In this document: positions 5,775-6,624 of the stretch, one piece after another
Position numbering within the stretch: position 1 is the first letter of the stretch
Layout: each line of letters begins with the position of its first letter
NCBI GenBank assembly: GCA_900550095.1
Contig: URRG01000133.1
Coordinates: forward strand, 1 to 6,624
Direction of reading: 5' to 3'
DNA length: 6,624 nt
Origin: an uncultured Oscillospiraceae bacterium
Lineage (GTDB): Bacteria; Bacillota; Clostridia; Oscillospirales; Acutalibacteraceae
The notes under the pieces: generated by a model
What the model saw: the letters and a program-made list of their open reading frames with translations, nothing else
What the model was told of the DNA's origin: nothing
The model's database searches: none
Program-made: the position numbers and the translations under genes

Positions 5775-5845
5775 CGCCGAAACGGCGCTCAAATACGCAG
5801 AGGACGAATAGCCGGGTAAGCTCCGGCACTCTGCACATTGAGGTG
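5775..5845 (+). ncRNA. C4-like antisense RNA leader of the antirepressor gene
   Basis: Two stable hairpins stand just before the antirepressor start. The first is CGCCG-AAA-CGGCG (5775-5787). The second is nested: outer GCAGAG/CTCTGC (5797-5802 with 5829-5834) and inner GCCGG/CCGGC (5811-5815 with 5823-5827). The linker between them carries CTCAA (5788-5792), complementary to TTGAG (5838-5842) at the ribosome binding site. In phage P1 and many prophages, C4 RNA is cut from the same transcript and pairs with the ribosome site to silence the ant gene. The layout and position here fit that family (Rfam C4). This is pattern recognition, not a model search. Confidence 0.55.
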
Positions 5846-5850
5846 TACAT

Positions 5851-6198
5851 ATGAACGAATTAATCAAAATCATATACGACAGTGATCGCCCAACTGTATC
5901 AGCCCGGGAATTACATGAGTTTTTGGGAATTGAAACCCGCTACAACGATTGGTTTCGCCGGATGTGCGAATATGGATTTTCCGAGGGGCAGGACTTTTAC
6001 TCATTTTTGAGTAAAACCTCAGACGGAGGCCGTCCGGCTCAGGATGCCCAACTGACCATCGACATGGCAAAAGAAATCTGCATGCTTCAGCGCAACGAGA
6101 AAGGGGCAAATAATACTTGTCACGGTTTATTGATATTTAATGCTATATTTAGGATTCCTTTCATTTTGCTTCGCAAAGAAAAATACACTCCAATTTAA
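5851..6198 (+). pseudogene. AntA/AntB-type antirepressor, 3'-truncated
   Basis: The frame starts at ATG with a good site (GAGGTG, 5840-5845). Its first 85 residues match the AntA/AntB antirepressor domain: MNELIKIIYDSDRPTVSARE, LHEFLGIETRYNDWFRRM, YGFSEGQDFY, QLTIDMAKEICMLQRNEKG. Ant proteins bind and inactivate the prophage repressor, switching the phage to lytic growth; most have a further C-terminal DNA-binding or ANT domain. Likeness to the family ends at about codon 86 (base 6106), in the middle of a conserved motif that normally continues as RNEKGxxARxYF. After that the frame runs 30 residues through AT-rich DNA to TAA at 6196-6198 (CHGLLIFNAIF...). The native gene has therefore been cut by insertion or deletion. 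A stable 85-residue domain with a foreign tail may still be made. Confidence 0.8.
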
Positions 6199-6374
6199 CT
6201 AAACAGTAAAAGGGATTATAAAAATCATAATATAATATCACGAAATTTTACCCATGTTTTTCCTGTGACCAATAATCACAAACAGTTGAAACTCCATCGA
6301 AGTGTCATTATAATTATTATTAGTAGATATCAATTAGCGGATTTTTAAAATAATTTAAAAAATAAATATAGGAC
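6106..6374. other. AT-rich segment after the antirepressor break
   Basis: Base composition changes abruptly: lines counted here are about 17-30% G+C, against about half in the integrase region. Apart from the 30-codon tail of the antirepressor frame, no gene is seen on either strand. A TGTGA...TCACA dyad with a 7-bp centre lies at 6264-6280. The composition shift at a broken gene marks this as DNA of different origin. Confidence 0.55.
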
Positions 6375-6403
6375 TTGCAATCGTAGAACAAACGTACTAT
6401 AAT
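6375..6403 (+). promoter_or_regulatory. Strong promoter with LexA-like box
   Basis: TTGCAA (6375-6380), a 17-bp spacer and a perfect TATAAT (6398-6403) form a near-consensus housekeeping promoter, with a start near 6410. The spacer contains GAACAAACGTAC (6386-6397). This matches the Gram-positive LexA pattern GAACnnnnGTTC at all but one position, and it abuts the -10, so bound LexA would block the promoter. SOS control of the small gene downstream is a reasonable inference. Confidence 0.6.
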
Positions 6404-6448
6404 GCAAATACAACATTTTTTACTAATTAACATTAGGGAGGGGCTTTT

Positions 6449-6574
6449 ATGTACATAAAAAAGGAATCCATGAAAGAGGAAATAATGTCTTTACTAAAAA
6501 GAAACAGTGAAGAATATTTAAAAAAGCTCCTTGCCTATGCTATAGCGCTGGAAAAAGCAATGAAAAGAAATTAA
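6449..6574 (+). CDS. Hypothetical 41-aa basic helical peptide
   Basis: ATG at 6449 follows an excellent ribosome site (AGGGAGGGG, 6435-6443) and a near-consensus promoter about 40 nt upstream; a strong terminator follows 7 bp after the stop. The peptide is rich in Lys and Glu (MKEEIMSLLKRNSEEYLKK, then LLAYAIALEKAMKRN) and should be one or two amphipathic helices. It has no signal peptide, no cysteines and no recognised domain. Codon use is strongly AT-biased like its surroundings. The complete promoter-gene-terminator cassette argues that it is really expressed. Possible roles include a small phage regulator, an SOS-induced peptide or a toxin-like peptide; none can be chosen from the sequence. 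Confidence 0.6.
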   Translation: MYIKKESMKEEIMSLLKRNSEEYLKKLLAYAIALEKAMKRN

Positions 6575-6581
6575 ACGAATG

Positions 6582-6612
6582 GCCGGACATTATTGTCCGG
6601 CTTTTTCTTTTT
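6582..6612 (+). terminator. Rho-independent terminator of the 41-aa gene
   Basis: GCCGGACA (6582-6589) and TGTCCGGC (6594-6601) form a perfect 8-bp GC-rich stem with a TTAT loop, followed by a T-rich tract (TTTTTCTTTTTT region, 6602-6612). It closes the monocistronic unit. Confidence 0.9.
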
Positions 6613-6624
6613 TACGCTCAATCA

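Larger units (their letters stand above)
4327..6624. mobile_element. Prophage-like integrative element, att side, itself interrupted
   Basis: The element starts at the tRNA-Ser core and contains an integrase transcribed toward that end. A divergent immunity-type module follows (operator-like dyad, C4-like leader RNA, antirepressor). From about 6106 the sequence changes sharply to AT-rich DNA with its own promoter, small gene and terminator. That part may be a second insertion, a deletion join inside the prophage, or a different element. The far end lies outside the window. Confidence 0.6.

Noticed and set aside
6264..6280. TGTGA...TCACA dyad resembling a CRP/FNR site
   Set aside because: The spacer is 7 bp rather than 6, the arms are only 5 bp, and no promoter is positioned to use it.

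Overview
The window looks like accessory DNA from a gut-type Firmicute (class Clostridia, Lachnospiraceae/Oscillospiraceae-like). This is inferred from strong GG-rich ribosome binding sites, TATAAT promoters, a tRNA-Ser with encoded CCA, and protein families common on clostridial mobile elements. Host-like stretches are about half G+C by eye, while the right end (from about 6106) falls to roughly 20-30% in the lines counted. Taxonomy cannot be fixed from the sequence alone.

Left part (1-1150). A fragment of a mobile-element 'large polyvalent'-type protein on the minus strand meets, at about 290-305, the 3' half of a sugar-phosphate isomerase/epimerase gene on the plus strand. Both genes are broken at the same point, head to head. 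This marks a recombination junction or an assembly chimera. An 18-bp perfect hairpin and about 350 bp without a recognisable gene follow.

Centre (1151-3816). An extended -10 promoter drives a 53-codon zinc-ribbon ORF that resembles the N-terminus of an IS1-like transposase. Its last codons overlap the start of an 823-aa protein. That protein has an Mrr-type nuclease domain (about residues 10-60), an nSTAND3 NTPase domain (about 190-480) and a helical C-terminus. It is the best candidate here for a poorly described system: a compact, single-gene STAND nuclease of the kind used against phages.

Right part (3817-6624). About 500 bp of hairpin-rich DNA without a clear gene leads to a minus-strand tRNA-Ser(GCU) fragment (anticodon arm to CCA) with its own terminator. 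Next comes a zinc-ribbon tyrosine integrase. This is the classic edge of an element integrated into the 3' part of a tRNA gene, so the intact tRNA-Ser is expected beyond the right end of the window. Divergent from the integrase is a phage immunity-type module: a promoter, a two-hairpin leader resembling C4 antisense RNA, and an AntA/AntB-type antirepressor gene. That gene is cut at about 6106 by very AT-rich DNA. The AT-rich segment carries a strong promoter with a LexA-like box, a 41-aa basic helical peptide gene and a textbook terminator.

Overall this is a layered integration hot spot: broken mobile and metabolic genes, a defence gene next to an IS remnant, and a tRNA-integrated prophage-like element that was itself interrupted.
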